The notes below the pieces were generated by a model. It was not told the origin of the DNA. It saw only the letters and a list, made by a program, of their open reading frames with translations, and searched no databases. Below, in pieces: positions 1 through 7,990 of a stretch of 64,000 nt of DNA (positions are counted from its first letter, which is position 1; each line of letters opens with the position of its first letter). The DNA comes from Chitinophagaceae bacterium. GTDB taxonomy: Bacteria; Bacteroidota; Bacteroidia; Chitinophagales; Chitinophagaceae. The stretch spans positions 50,320 through 114,319 of the forward strand of contig JALHRP010000006.1 of assembly GCA_022841365.1 (NCBI GenBank), written 5' to 3'. Position numbers and translations under genes: made by a program.

Positions 1-201
1 ATTGTAGATTATATCTACGAAAAGCTGGGCATCAAACCCGGGCAAACAACTGCAGATGGTTTGTTTACATTAAAGACAGTAGAATGTTTAGGTGCCTGTG
101 GTTATGCACCCATGATGCAGTTAGGTCCTGATTTCAGAGAGCATCTTACAAAAGAAAAAATTGATGCATTGATTGCCGAAGGAAAAACAAAAGCTAATTA
201 A
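1..201 (+). CDS. nuoE: NADH-quinone oxidoreductase subunit E, C-terminal part
   Basis: This open frame runs in from the window edge and ends with TAA at 199-201, leaving the last 66 residues of NuoE. The motif [11 protein letters not shown] carries the last two cysteines of the N1a [2Fe-2S] cluster of the thioredoxin-like fold. NuoE pairs with NuoF in the NADH-oxidising tip of complex I on the cytoplasmic side. It sits directly upstream of nuoF, with one small gene between them. Confidence 0.93.
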   Translation: MVDYIYEKLGIKPGQTTADGLFTLKTVECLGACGYAPMMQLGPDFREHLTKEKIDALIAEGKTKAN

Positions 202-202
202 G

Positions 203-406
203 ATGAAGAAGAAAACAGCTATGTTGATCGGATTTATGCTTTCAGTTTCAGCAATGATTGTGATCATTACTTTTTTAATGGCAACAGATAAAGCAGCGAT
301 GCGGCCAATGCTGTTTGTAGGAATCGGGTTGGCATTAACCTCTTTGATTATCCGTAATCTGATTCGGTTTAAGCCGGAGTGGTTTAAAGATAATAATGTC
401 GATTAG
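203..406 (+). CDS. small two-helix membrane protein inside the nuo operon
   Basis: This is a 67-residue protein. The ATG at 203 is one base after the nuoE stop and is preferred over an in-frame upstream start that would overlap nuoE. The sequence is a lysine-rich N-terminus, a hydrophobic helix (about residues 5-26), a short loop and a second helix (about 32-50), ending in a charged tail. I do not recognise a family. Its position suggests co-transcription with nuoE and nuoF; a role in complex I assembly would be guesswork. Confidence 0.65.
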   Translation: MKKKTAMLIGFMLSVSAMIVIITFLMATDKAAMRPMLFVGIGLALTSLIIRNLIRFKPEWFKDNNVD

Positions 407-417
407 AATGAAGAACG

Positions 418-469
418 TACAAGAGTGCGACCCGCCTTCGCTAAAGCTACGGATGGGCAGGCGCAACAG
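418..469. repeat. intergenic repeat with a 31-bp GC-rich insertion
   Basis: Between the small membrane gene and nuoF lies a copy of a short sequence that recurs at 4401-4421. In the 418 copy it is split by 31 extra bases (432-462) beginning CCGCCTTCGC and ending GGGCAGGC. The 4401 copy looks like the empty site, which is direct evidence of a small insertion or excision event. Confidence 0.6.
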
Positions 470-537
470 AAGTTCAATAGTAGTAACTGCGATGACTAAA
501 TAAAATATTAAGTCGAGAAAAACAGACGACGAAAACA

Positions 538-1899
538 ATGGGAAGAAAATTACTTTTAGACAAAGCGCATATCGAAGGCATCAGGCATTATGATGTCTAT
601 CGCCGTGAAGGTGGTTACCGCAGCGTAGAGAAAGCATTGAAAACAATGTCGCCCGATGCAGTAACAGAAGAAGTAAAGAAAAGTGGGTTGCGTGGACGTG
701 GTGGTGCAGGTTTTCCAACCGGTATGAAATGGGGTTTTCTTGCCAAACCCGAAGGCGTTCCCCGTTACTTAGTGGTGAATGCAGATGAGAGTGAGCCGGG
801 TACATTTAAGGACCGTTACCTGATGGAATTTATTCCGCATTTGTTGATCGAAGGAATGATCACTGCATCGTATGCATTGGGCAGCAACACATCTTATATC
901 TACATCCGTGGTGAATACTGGTGGGTAAAAGAAATTTTAGAAGTGGCCGTACAGGAAGCACGCAATGCAGGTTGGTTAGGAAAAAATATTTTAGGCAGTG
1001 GTTTCGATTGCGACATTTTTGTACAACCCGGTGCAGGTGCTTATATCTGCGGTGAGGAAACGGCATTGATTGAAAGTTTAGAAGGTAAGCGTGGTAATCC
1101 TCGTATCAAGCCTCCGTTCCCTGCGGTAAAAGGGTTGTGGGGTTGCCCGACTGTGGTAAACAATGTAGAAACCATTGCAGCGGTTGTGCCCATTGTGAAC
1201 GATGGTGGTGATGAATATGCAAAACTGGGCATTGGTAAATCAACAGGTACCAAATTAATTTCGGCATGCGGTAACATCAGCAAACCGGGTGTGTATGAAA
1301 TTGAAATGAATATTTCGGTAGAAGAATTTTTATATAGTGATGAATACTGCGGAGGTATTGCCAATGGTAAAAAACTAAAAGCATGTATCCCCGGTGGTTC
1401 ATCTGTTCCGATTCTTCCTGCAAATCTGTTGTTGAAAACAGCAAAGGGTGAAACCAGAATGATGACCTATGAAAGTTTGAGTGATGGTGGTTTTGCAACA
1501 GGTAGCATGATGGGTAGTGGTGGTTTTATTGCGATGGATGAAGATCAGTGCGTAGTGAAGCACACCTATACATTGGCTCGGTTCTATCGTCATGAAAGTT
1601 GCGGACAATGTTCGCCTTGCAGAGAAGGAACAGGTTGGATGGAAAAAATTCTGCTCAACATTGAAAACGGAAAAGGAAAGATGAGTGATATTGATCTGCT
1701 GTGGGATATTCAACGCAAGATCGAAGGAAACACAATTTGTCCGTTGGGTGATGCAGCAGCATGGCCGGTGGCAGCAGCTATCCGTCATTTCCGTGATGAG
1801 TTTGAATGGCATGTGACCAATCCGGCAGATGCATTGAAAAGAAATTATGGTTTGGCGAATTATGAGAAGCCGTTGGAGATAGCAGTGGCGGCCCCCTAA
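538..1899 (+). CDS. nuoF: NADH-quinone oxidoreductase subunit F
   Basis: NuoF (453 aa) is the complex I subunit that oxidises NADH with FMN and passes electrons to the N3 [4Fe-4S] cluster. The glycine-rich GRGGAGFPTG near residues 52-61 forms the FMN/NADH site. The motif ESCGQCSPCREG near 350-361 and the later CPLGD cysteine near 400 ligate N3. Length is normal for the family. The last residues (AVAAP) are encoded by the start of a GC-rich palindromic repeat that also supplies the stop codon, so the natural C-terminus may have been replaced. nuoG follows after the repeat. Confidence 0.96.
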   Translation: MGRKLLLDKAHIEGIRHYDVYRREGGYRSVEKALKTMSPDAVTEEVKKSGLRGRGGAGFPTGMKWGFLAKPEGVPRYLVVNADESEPGTFKDRYLMEFIPHLLIEGMITASYALGSNTSYIYIRGEYWWVKEILEVAVQEARNAGWLGKNILGSGFDCDIFVQPGAGAYICGEETALIESLEGKRGNPRIKPPFPAVKGLWGCPTVVNNVETIAAVVPIVNDGGDEYAKLGIGKSTGTKLISACGNISKPGVYEIEMNISVEEFLYSDEYCGGIANGKKLKACIPGGSSVPILPANLLLKTAKGETRMMTYESLSDGGFATGSMMGSGGFIAMDEDQCVVKHTYTLARFYRHESCGQCSPCREGTGWMEKILLNIENGKGKMSDIDLLWDIQRKIEGNTICPLGDAAAWPVAAAIRHFRDEFEWHVTNPADALKRNYGLANYEKPLEIAVAAP

Positions 1900-2000
1900 A
1901 TCCCCCAAAGGGGGACTTTTGGAGTCGCAGAAAATTTGAAAAGTATTATTTAATTAAAATGCTACAAACCCTCCCCCGTTGGGGGAGATGGAGGGGGCTA
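1886..2000. repeat. GC-rich palindromic repeat pair between nuoF and nuoG
   Basis: Two hairpin arms, one near 1889-1914 (CCCCC/GGGGG around AAA) and one near 1970-1999 (CCCCC GTT GGGGG), flank an AT-rich core. The outer ends, GCCCCCTAAATCCCCC and GGGGGAGATGGAGGGGGC, are themselves inverted repeats, so the whole resembles a small non-autonomous palindromic element. The right arm ends two bases before the nuoG ATG and provides a purine-rich GGAGGGGG that could act as its ribosome-binding site. Confidence 0.7.
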
Positions 2001-2001
2001 T

Positions 2002-3114
2002 ATGGCAGACGAAAAAAAATTATTTACAGTAACCATCGACAACATCACTGTTGAAGTGGAGCCGGGAACAAGCATTCTGCAGGCTGCACGTAAAATAGGT
2101 GGTGATGTGGCGCCGCCGGCGATGTGTTATTACACAAAGCTGAAAGATAGTGGTGGTAAATGCCGCACTTGTTTAGTGGAAGTGGCTGCAGGTTCAGCTG
2201 CCGATCCACGACCCATGCCTAAGCTGGTGGCAAGTTGCCGTACCAACGTGATGGACGGTATGGTGGTGAAAAATATTACCAGCGATCGTGTAATAGATGC
2301 AAGAAATGGTGTGGTTGAATTTTTATTGATCAATCATCCGCTGGATTGCCCCATTTGCGATCAGGCAGGTGAATGTCATTTGCAGGATCTCAGTTACGAA
2401 CATGGTAAAGGCGCCAGTCGCTATGAGTTCAAACGCAGAACATTTGATAAGCATGATCTTGGTCCATACATACAATTGCACATGACACGTTGCATTCTTT
2501 GCTATCGTTGTGTGTACACAGCCGATCAGGTGACGAATGAACGCAAGCATGGTATATTGATGCGTGGTGATCATTCTGAAATTGCTACCTATATCGAGAA
2601 GAGTTTAGAGAATGATTTTATAGGGAATGTGATTGATGTTTGTCCGGTAGGTGCATTAACCGACCGCACATTCCGTTTCAAAAACCGTGTATGGTTTACC
2701 AAGCCGGTTGATGCACATTGCAATTGTGATAAGTGCAGTGGTGAAGTGCAGTTGTGGATGCGTGGAGATGAAGTGCTTCGTGTAACTGCACGTAAAGATG
2801 AGTGGGGTGAAGTAAAAGATACAAGCAAAGGTGAAACAGGATGGATCTGCAATACCTGTCGCTTTGAACGGAAGAACGCAAGCGACTGGATCATTGAAGG
2901 ACCATCGCAAATCAATCGTCATTCAGTGATTTCGCAAGGACATTATGAAAATGCTGTGAAACCGAATGAAACAATTAAGAAAGTAATGGGAGGAAGGGAT
3001 CCGAAGTTGCTCATGAACATTAAAGATGTAAGTGAAGTAAATCAGGTGGAGCTGAGTGAAATAAAAGGAGCGGCCACATCGGAATCGTTTAAACAATTGA
3101 AGAAAGGAAATTAA
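2002..3114 (+). CDS. nuoG: NADH-quinone oxidoreductase subunit G, short form
   Basis: NuoG (370 aa) carries iron-sulfur clusters between NuoF and the peripheral arm. An N-terminal [2Fe-2S] domain has cysteines in MCYYT, KCRTC and ASCRT (about residues 42-75). A HxxxC-type [4Fe-4S] region follows (LDCPICDQAGECHLQD), then RCILCYRC and CNCDKCSG motifs. The long C-terminal molybdopterin-oxidoreductase-like domain of proteobacterial NuoG is absent, which I take to be usual for Bacteroidetes. The stop overlaps the nuoH start by one base (TAATG), indicating translational coupling. Confidence 0.93.
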   Translation: MADEKKLFTVTIDNITVEVEPGTSILQAARKIGGDVAPPAMCYYTKLKDSGGKCRTCLVEVAAGSAADPRPMPKLVASCRTNVMDGMVVKNITSDRVIDARNGVVEFLLINHPLDCPICDQAGECHLQDLSYEHGKGASRYEFKRRTFDKHDLGPYIQLHMTRCILCYRCVYTADQVTNERKHGILMRGDHSEIATYIEKSLENDFIGNVIDVCPVGALTDRTFRFKNRVWFTKPVDAHCNCDKCSGEVQLWMRGDEVLRVTARKDEWGEVKDTSKGETGWICNTCRFERKNASDWIIEGPSQINRHSVISQGHYENAVKPNETIKKVMGGRDPKLLMNIKDVSEVNQVELSEIKGAATSESFKQLKKGN

Positions 3115-4172
3115 TGGATATCACATTATTAGCAGTTGATTGGGCATTGGTGCTGGAGAAATTCATCTTCATCGCTTTTATTATCACCGTTTCATTGGTG
3201 GTGGCTCTGTACATGACGTTTGGTGAGCGCAAAGTAGCGGCATGGATTCAGGATCGTTTGGGTCCAAACCGTGCAGGTCCGTTTGGTATTTTACAACCAC
3301 TGGCCGATGGTGTAAAAATGTTTTTTAAAGAAGAGATCATTCCTACATCTTCCAATAAAATTTTATTTATTCTCGGTCCGTCACTGGCCATGATTACAGC
3401 GATGTTAACCAGTGCGGTGATTCCATGGGGCGACAAAGCAGAATTATTCGGACGTACCATTTCATTACAAATTGCCGATGTAAATATTGGCATCTTGTAT
3501 GTGTTTGGTATTTTAAGTTTAGGTGTATATGGTATTATGATTGGTGCATGGGCAAGTAACAACAAGTTCTCCTTGATGGGTGGTTTGCGTGCCGCATCAC
3601 AGATCATTTCGTATGAACTGGCAATGGGTATTTCACTGATCGCTTTGATCATGATCACCGGAACATTGAGTTTGGGTGAAATGGTGCATCAGCAGAAAGA
3701 AGGCTGGTGGAATTTTTTCTATCAACCACTCGGCTTTTTTATTTTCTTAGTGTGTGCCTTTGCAGAGTGTAACCGTACTCCATTTGATCTGGCAGAAGCA
3801 GAGAATGAACTGATCGGTGGTTACCACTCTGAATATTCAAGTTTGAAACTTGGTTTCTATTTATTTGCTGAATACATCAACATGTTTATCAGCAGTGCGG
3901 TAATGGCTACGTTGTATTTTGGCGGCTATGATATCATTCCGTTTTATGATGAGAGTGTGTGGGGATTATCAGCCAACATCATGGCCTTGTTAGGAGCTGC
4001 GGCATTATTCTTTAAAATTCTGGTATTCATTTTCATATTCATGTGGGTACGCTGGACCATTCCGAGATTCCGTTACGATCAGCTGATGAACCTTGGTTGG
4101 AAGGGATTGATTCCTTTGGCCTTGTTCAATATGATTGTAACAGCAGCAGTGATTTTGTTTTTGAAGAAGTAG
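3114..4172 (+). CDS. nuoH: NADH-quinone oxidoreductase subunit H
   Basis: NuoH (352 aa) is the membrane subunit at the joint of complex I that helps form the quinone chamber. It has about eight hydrophobic helices. Visible family motifs are GERKVAAWIQDRLGPNRAGPFG near residues 38-59 (first 20 residues as read), the acidic loop AECNRTPFDLAEAENEL near 217-234, and a C-terminal MWVRWTIPRFRYDQ. It is followed by a repeat-filled gap of about 310 bp before nuoI. Confidence 0.96.
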   Translation: MDITLLAVDWALVLEKFIFIAFIITVSLVVALYMTFGERKVAAWIQDRLGPNRAGPFGILQPLADGVKMFFKEEIIPTSSNKILFILGPSLAMITAMLTSAVIPWGDKAELFGRTISLQIADVNIGILYVFGILSLGVYGIMIGAWASNNKFSLMGGLRAASQIISYELAMGISLIALIMITGTLSLGEMVHQQKEGWWNFFYQPLGFFIFLVCAFAECNRTPFDLAEAENELIGGYHSEYSSLKLGFYLFAEYINMFISSAVMATLYFGGYDIIPFYDESVWGLSANIMALLGAAALFFKILVFIFIFMWVRWTIPRFRYDQLMNLGWKGLIPLALFNMIVTAAVILFLKK

Positions 4173-4486
4173 AGGGCGGCCCCCTCTAACTCCCCCGGAG
4201 GGGGAGGACAGCAAGGCACAGGCCCAGCTTATTTGAAATGAATGATGAATAGGCAGAGATATTGAAGTAGTGATAATTGAAATGATGAAGAAGAATTGGA
4301 AGTGAGTAAGTGGGGTGTTTATCCCCTCCTCGGAGGGGCGGAGGAGAGTCACACAGAAAGAATGATTGAAGGGGTGGGTTGTTGAATAGAATGGTTGCTG
4401 TACAAGAGTGCGACGCAACAGCAGCAGAAGAAAGAGCTGAAGTGGATGACAAAAAATATATTTGCAAACTTTTATAACAAACGTTG
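4173..4486. repeat. repeat-filled gap between nuoH and nuoI
   Basis: No credible gene is present. A GC-rich hairpin of the nuoF/nuoG type (CCCCCTCTAACTCCCCC then GGAGGGGGAGG) lies at about 4178-4207, immediately after the nuoH stop. A second arm lies at about 4322-4350 (CCCCTCCTCGGAGGGG). The short sequence shared with the nuoF leader is at 4401-4421. The last 40 bases are AT-rich and lead into nuoI. Confidence 0.6.
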
Positions 4487-5053
4487 ATGCAATTAACAAA
4501 CAAAGCAAAACCGGTAGACCGTAAACCGTTGAGTATTGCAGAAAAGATTTATCTGCCTGCAATTCTCAAAGGAATGGGAATCACGTTTTCGCACATTTTT
4601 AAAAAGAAGGTAACGATCAACTATCCGGAAGAAACAAGACCATTCAGTCCTGTGTTCCGTGGTTTGCATATTCTGAACCGTGATGAAGAAGGTCGTGAAA
4701 ACTGCACTGCCTGTGGTTTGTGTGCAGTAGCTTGTCCTGCAGAAGCCATCACCATGGATGCAGCAGAACGGTTACCTGGCGAAGAACATTTATATCGTGA
4801 AGAAAAATATGCAGCCAAGTACGAGATCAATATGCTGCGTTGTATTTTCTGTGGTTTGTGCGAAGAGGCGTGTCCCAAAGATGCAATTTATTTAACCGAA
4901 ACATTTGCACCTGCAAATTACAGCCGGCAAAGTTTTATCTATGGTAAAGACAACCTGGTAATTCCTCATCCAAAGGAAAACCCGGAAGCATTTACCAAAG
5001 CAAAAGGATTAATTGACGAACGAAAGGCGAAAGCCAATCAACAGACTGCATAA
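4487..5053 (+). CDS. nuoI: NADH-quinone oxidoreductase subunit I
   Basis: NuoI (188 aa) holds the N6a and N6b [4Fe-4S] clusters that feed electrons towards quinone. Two ferredoxin motifs are visible: NCTACGLCAVACPAEAI (about residues 71-87) and CIFCGLCEEACPKDAI (about 123-138). The ATG at 4487 is chosen over the TTG immediately before it. An amphipathic N-terminal segment (KGMGITFSHIFKKK) matches the family's membrane-contact helix. The gene is one base from nuoJ. Confidence 0.95.
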   Translation: MQLTNKAKPVDRKPLSIAEKIYLPAILKGMGITFSHIFKKKVTINYPEETRPFSPVFRGLHILNRDEEGRENCTACGLCAVACPAEAITMDAAERLPGEEHLYREEKYAAKYEINMLRCIFCGLCEEACPKDAIYLTETFAPANYSRQSFIYGKDNLVIPHPKENPEAFTKAKGLIDERKAKANQQTA

Positions 5054-5054
5054 C

Positions 5055-5558
5055 ATGAGTATTACTGAAATTCTATTCTGGTTCCTTACTGCAATGGCAG
5101 TTGGCGGAGCATTGATGATGGTTACCAGCAAAAACCCGGTGTACAGTGTACTGTGGTTAATTGTTGTATTCTTTGCCATTTCCGGTCATTATATTTTATT
5201 GAATGCACAGTTCCTTGCAGTGGTCAACATCATTGTATATGCAGGGGCAATCATGGTGTTGTTCTTATTCGTAATCATGCTCATGAACATGAATGCAGAT
5301 AACGAGCCGCAAAAAAACATCTGGTTAAAAATTGCGGGGATGATTGCAGGCGGATGTTTGCTGCTGGTGTTTATTGCAGCTATCCGTCAAACAGAAGCGT
5401 TGCAAATACAGAAAGTAAACACCGGCGGACAAACAGGATTGATTCATTTGCTGGGCAAAACATTGTTTACAGATTATGTATTGCCTTTTGAAATAAGCAG
5501 TGTGTTGTTTTTAAGTGCTATGGTAGGAGCCGTGGTGTTGGGGAGAAAAGGAGATTAG
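5055..5558 (+). CDS. nuoJ: NADH-quinone oxidoreductase subunit J
   Basis: NuoJ (167 aa) is a proton-pump-arm membrane subunit with about five helices. The segment VVNIIVYAGAIMVLFLFVIM is the characteristic pi-bulge helix (ND6 family). The ATG at 5055 lies one base after the nuoI stop and is preferred to an upstream in-frame codon inside nuoI. The C-terminus ends with the typical AMVGAVVLGRK. Confidence 0.94.
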   Translation: MSITEILFWFLTAMAVGGALMMVTSKNPVYSVLWLIVVFFAISGHYILLNAQFLAVVNIIVYAGAIMVLFLFVIMLMNMNADNEPQKNIWLKIAGMIAGGCLLLVFIAAIRQTEALQIQKVNTGGQTGLIHLLGKTLFTDYVLPFEISSVLFLSAMVGAVVLGRKGD

Positions 5559-5566
5559 AAATTAGT

Positions 5567-5645
5567 AATTTGAAAATTTGAGAATTTGAAAATGATTAAC
5601 TGTATGACAATTTTCAAATTTTCAAATTGAGAAATTTTCAAATTG
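5567..5645. repeat. AT-rich long palindrome between nuoJ and nuoK
   Basis: The left arm has repeated AATTTGAAAATTTG-like units and the right arm their inverse (CAAATTTTCAAATT), separated by roughly 14 bases. The transcript would form a long hairpin inside the operon. It reaches to a few bases before the nuoK ATG at 5651. Composition and architecture differ from the GC-rich elements in neighbouring gaps. Confidence 0.7.
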
Positions 5646-5650
5646 TATTT

Positions 5651-5986
5651 ATGCCGATCAATTATTATATTTTTTTAGCAATTGCACTGTTCAGTATTGG
5701 TGTGGCCGGTGTGTTAACACGCCGCAACGCCATTATTATTTTTATGTGCGTGGAGTTAATGCTCAATGCAGTAAACCTGTTACTGGTAGCATTCAGCAAA
5801 ATGCATTATGAGAATGTGGTGATGTTTAATCCCACCTCACCGGTAGGAACAGAAGCACAGCTGTTTGTATTTTTTATTATGGTGGTGGCAGCAGCAGAGG
5901 TAAGTGTAGGGCTGGCCATTATTGTAATGATGTACAGAAATATCCATAGTGTGGATGTAAACTTTTTGAACAGACTTAAACACTAA
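5651..5986 (+). CDS. nuoK: NADH-quinone oxidoreductase subunit K
   Basis: NuoK (111 aa) is a three-helix antiporter-like subunit of the complex I membrane arm. It carries the conserved membrane glutamates in [16 protein letters not shown] (about residues 34-50) and [17 protein letters not shown] (about 82-99). The ATG at 5651 gives the usual NuoK length and start (MPINYYI); an upstream in-frame ATG lies within the palindromic repeat. Confidence 0.95.
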   Translation: MPINYYIFLAIALFSIGVAGVLTRRNAIIIFMCVELMLNAVNLLLVAFSKMHYENVVMFNPTSPVGTEAQLFVFFIMVVAAAEVSVGLAIIVMMYRNIHSVDVNFLNRLKH

Positions 5987-5990
5987 TACA

Positions 5991-6042
5991 GAAGTACGAA
6001 CTGCGAAGTACGAATGACGTACTTCCAACTTCGTGCCTCGTA
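5991..6042. repeat. short palindromic repeat between nuoK and nuoL
   Basis: A perfect 8-bp stem GAAGTACG (6005-6012) and CGTACTTC (6018-6025) with a 5-base loop is extended by imperfect arms built from further GTACGAA-like units. It fills the gap between nuoK and the nuoL start at 6053. Confidence 0.65.
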
Positions 6043-6052
6043 CCTGACTATT

Positions 6053-7972
6053 ATGAACAGTATTATCGACCTGGTTTATTTAGTTCCGTTGTTTCCGTTG
6101 ATCGGTTTCCTGATCAATGGATTGGGAAGAAAAAATTTAAGCAAATCGCTCAGCGGTATTATTGGCAGCGGGGTAATTCTTGCGTCGTTTATTGTGAGCC
6201 TGTTGATCTTTAATGAAACAAGGGCTGAAGGTTTTACAGCAACAACAGTCAACCTGTTTGAGTTTATTAATGTAGCCGGGTTAAATATTCCATTTGCATT
6301 TCAGGTAGATCAATTGTCTGCACTCTTTCTGCTCATCATTACCGGTGTAGGGTTTCTTATTCATGTGTATTCAACTTCTTACATGCACGAAGAAGCGCCT
6401 CATCATTATGCACGTTACTTCGCCTATCTCAATTTATTTGTGTTTAGCATGTTGTTGCTGGTGCTGGGAGCAAACTATCTCATCATGTTTATTGGCTGGG
6501 AAGGTGTTGGTCTTTGTTCTTACTTACTTATCGGATATTGGTTTAAGAATACAGAATACGGCAATGCTGCACGCAAAGCCTTTGTGATGAACCGCATTGG
6601 TGATCTTGGATTTCTGTTGGGCTTATTCTTCATCATTCAACAGTTTGGATCGCTAACCTACATAGATGTGTTTGCACGGGCACAGGGTGCAGGTACAAGC
6701 ATCCTTACAGTCATTACACTCTTGTTATTTGTTGGTGCAATGGGTAAGAGTGCACAGATTCCTTTGTACACCTGGTTGCCCGATGCAATGGCAGGTCCAA
6801 CACCTGTATCTGCTTTGATCCACGCTGCGACAATGGTAACAGCAGGTATCTACATGATTGCACGCAGCAACATATTATATACGCTGGCTCCCGTTTCACA
6901 AACTTTGGTTGCGGTTATTGGTTTGGCAACAGCTATTCTTGCTGCTACCATTGCCCTCAAACAAAACGATATTAAAAAAGTACTGGCTTACTCAACGGTT
7001 AGTCAGTTAGGTTATATGTTCCTTGGTTTAGGAGTGGGTGCTTACACAGGTGCTGTGTTTCATGTAATGACACATGCGTTCTTCAAAGCCTTGTTATTCT
7101 TAGGTGCAGGTTCTGTTATTCATGCCATGCATCACGAGCAGGATATTCGCAAGATGGGTGGCTTAGCGAAAAAACTTCCTGTAACACATTGGACGTTCTT
7201 AGCCGGTTGTATTGCTATCGCCGGTATTCCTCCGTTCAGTGGTTTCTTTTCAAAAGATGAAATTTTAGTGCATGCATTTGCAGCTGAACCTTTTGGGATA
7301 ATTTATTATGTAATTGGTTTGGCAGGTGCGTTGATGACAGCGTTCTATATGTTCCGCTTATATGCAATGACGTTCAAAGGAACTTTCCGTGGTACACATG
7401 AACAGGAACATCATCTACATGAAAGTCCCTGGCAAATGACTGTGCCATTGATTATACTTGCTTTCCTTGCAGTGGTTGCAGGTTTTGTTGGTATTCCTGA
7501 ATTATTTGCAGCTGATGCACATAAGCTGGAACATTATTTAGCTCCTGTTTTTGCAGCATCAACAGATATTGCAGAAACACATCCTGTATCACATGAAACC
7601 GAATATATTTTATTAGCTGTAAGTATAACGCTGATTGTTGTTTCCATACTGTATGCATTAAACCGTTTCAGCAAAAAACCTGAAACCGGAGAAGCTGAAG
7701 GCTTTGGAAAAATTCTCGCCAACAAATGGTATGTAGATGAATTGTACAATAACATCATTACAAAACCATTGAACGGTTTGGGGGCATTCAGTAATCGCTT
7801 TATTGAAAAGAGTGGCATTGATGGTCTGGTAAATGGTGTAGGTAAAACTGTACAGTGGGGTGGCCGTCAATTACGCTTATTACAAAGCGGACAGGTAGGG
7901 AATTATGTGTTGTGGATGGTGTTAGGCGTATTAATCTTCTTTGTACTTGCAATTACAATCCTTAATAAATAA
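6053..7972 (+). CDS. nuoL: NADH-quinone oxidoreductase subunit L
   Basis: NuoL (639 aa) is the distal proton-pumping antiporter-like subunit. The Proton_antipo core has the key motifs GWEGVGLCSYLLIGYW, the lysine-bearing LPDAMAGPTPVSALIHAATMV (first 20 residues counted), the HVMTHAFFKALLFLGAGSVI helix and GGLAKKLP. The long C-terminal lateral helix and terminal helix are present. The ATG at 6053 lies beyond the repeat and gives the family-typical start (MNSIIDLVYLVPLFPLIGF). Confidence 0.96.
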   Translation: MNSIIDLVYLVPLFPLIGFLINGLGRKNLSKSLSGIIGSGVILASFIVSLLIFNETRAEGFTATTVNLFEFINVAGLNIPFAFQVDQLSALFLLIITGVGFLIHVYSTSYMHEEAPHHYARYFAYLNLFVFSMLLLVLGANYLIMFIGWEGVGLCSYLLIGYWFKNTEYGNAARKAFVMNRIGDLGFLLGLFFIIQQFGSLTYIDVFARAQGAGTSILTVITLLLFVGAMGKSAQIPLYTWLPDAMAGPTPVSALIHAATMVTAGIYMIARSNILYTLAPVSQTLVAVIGLATAILAATIALKQNDIKKVLAYSTVSQLGYMFLGLGVGAYTGAVFHVMTHAFFKALLFLGAGSVIHAMHHEQDIRKMGGLAKKLPVTHWTFLAGCIAIAGIPPFSGFFSKDEILVHAFAAEPFGIIYYVIGLAGALMTAFYMFRLYAMTFKGTFRGTHEQEHHLHESPWQMTVPLIILAFLAVVAGFVGIPELFAADAHKLEHYLAPVFAASTDIAETHPVSHETEYILLAVSITLIVVSILYALNRFSKKPETGEAEGFGKILANKWYVDELYNNIITKPLNGLGAFSNRFIEKSGIDGLVNGVGKTVQWGGRQLRLLQSGQVGNYVLWMVLGVLIFFVLAITILNK

Positions 7973-7990
7973 ACCGGATTAAAACTGTTT

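Noticed and set aside
2002..3114. nuoG truncated by a mutation
   Set aside because: The short form keeps all N-terminal cluster motifs, ends with a TAATG junction to nuoH, and no leftover C-terminal domain follows; it appears to be the normal short type.
4005..4562. A 185-codon - strand frame over the nuoH-nuoI gap
   Set aside because: It overlaps real nuo genes and runs through palindromic repeats; its low-complexity Leu/His/Pro composition marks it as a shadow frame.
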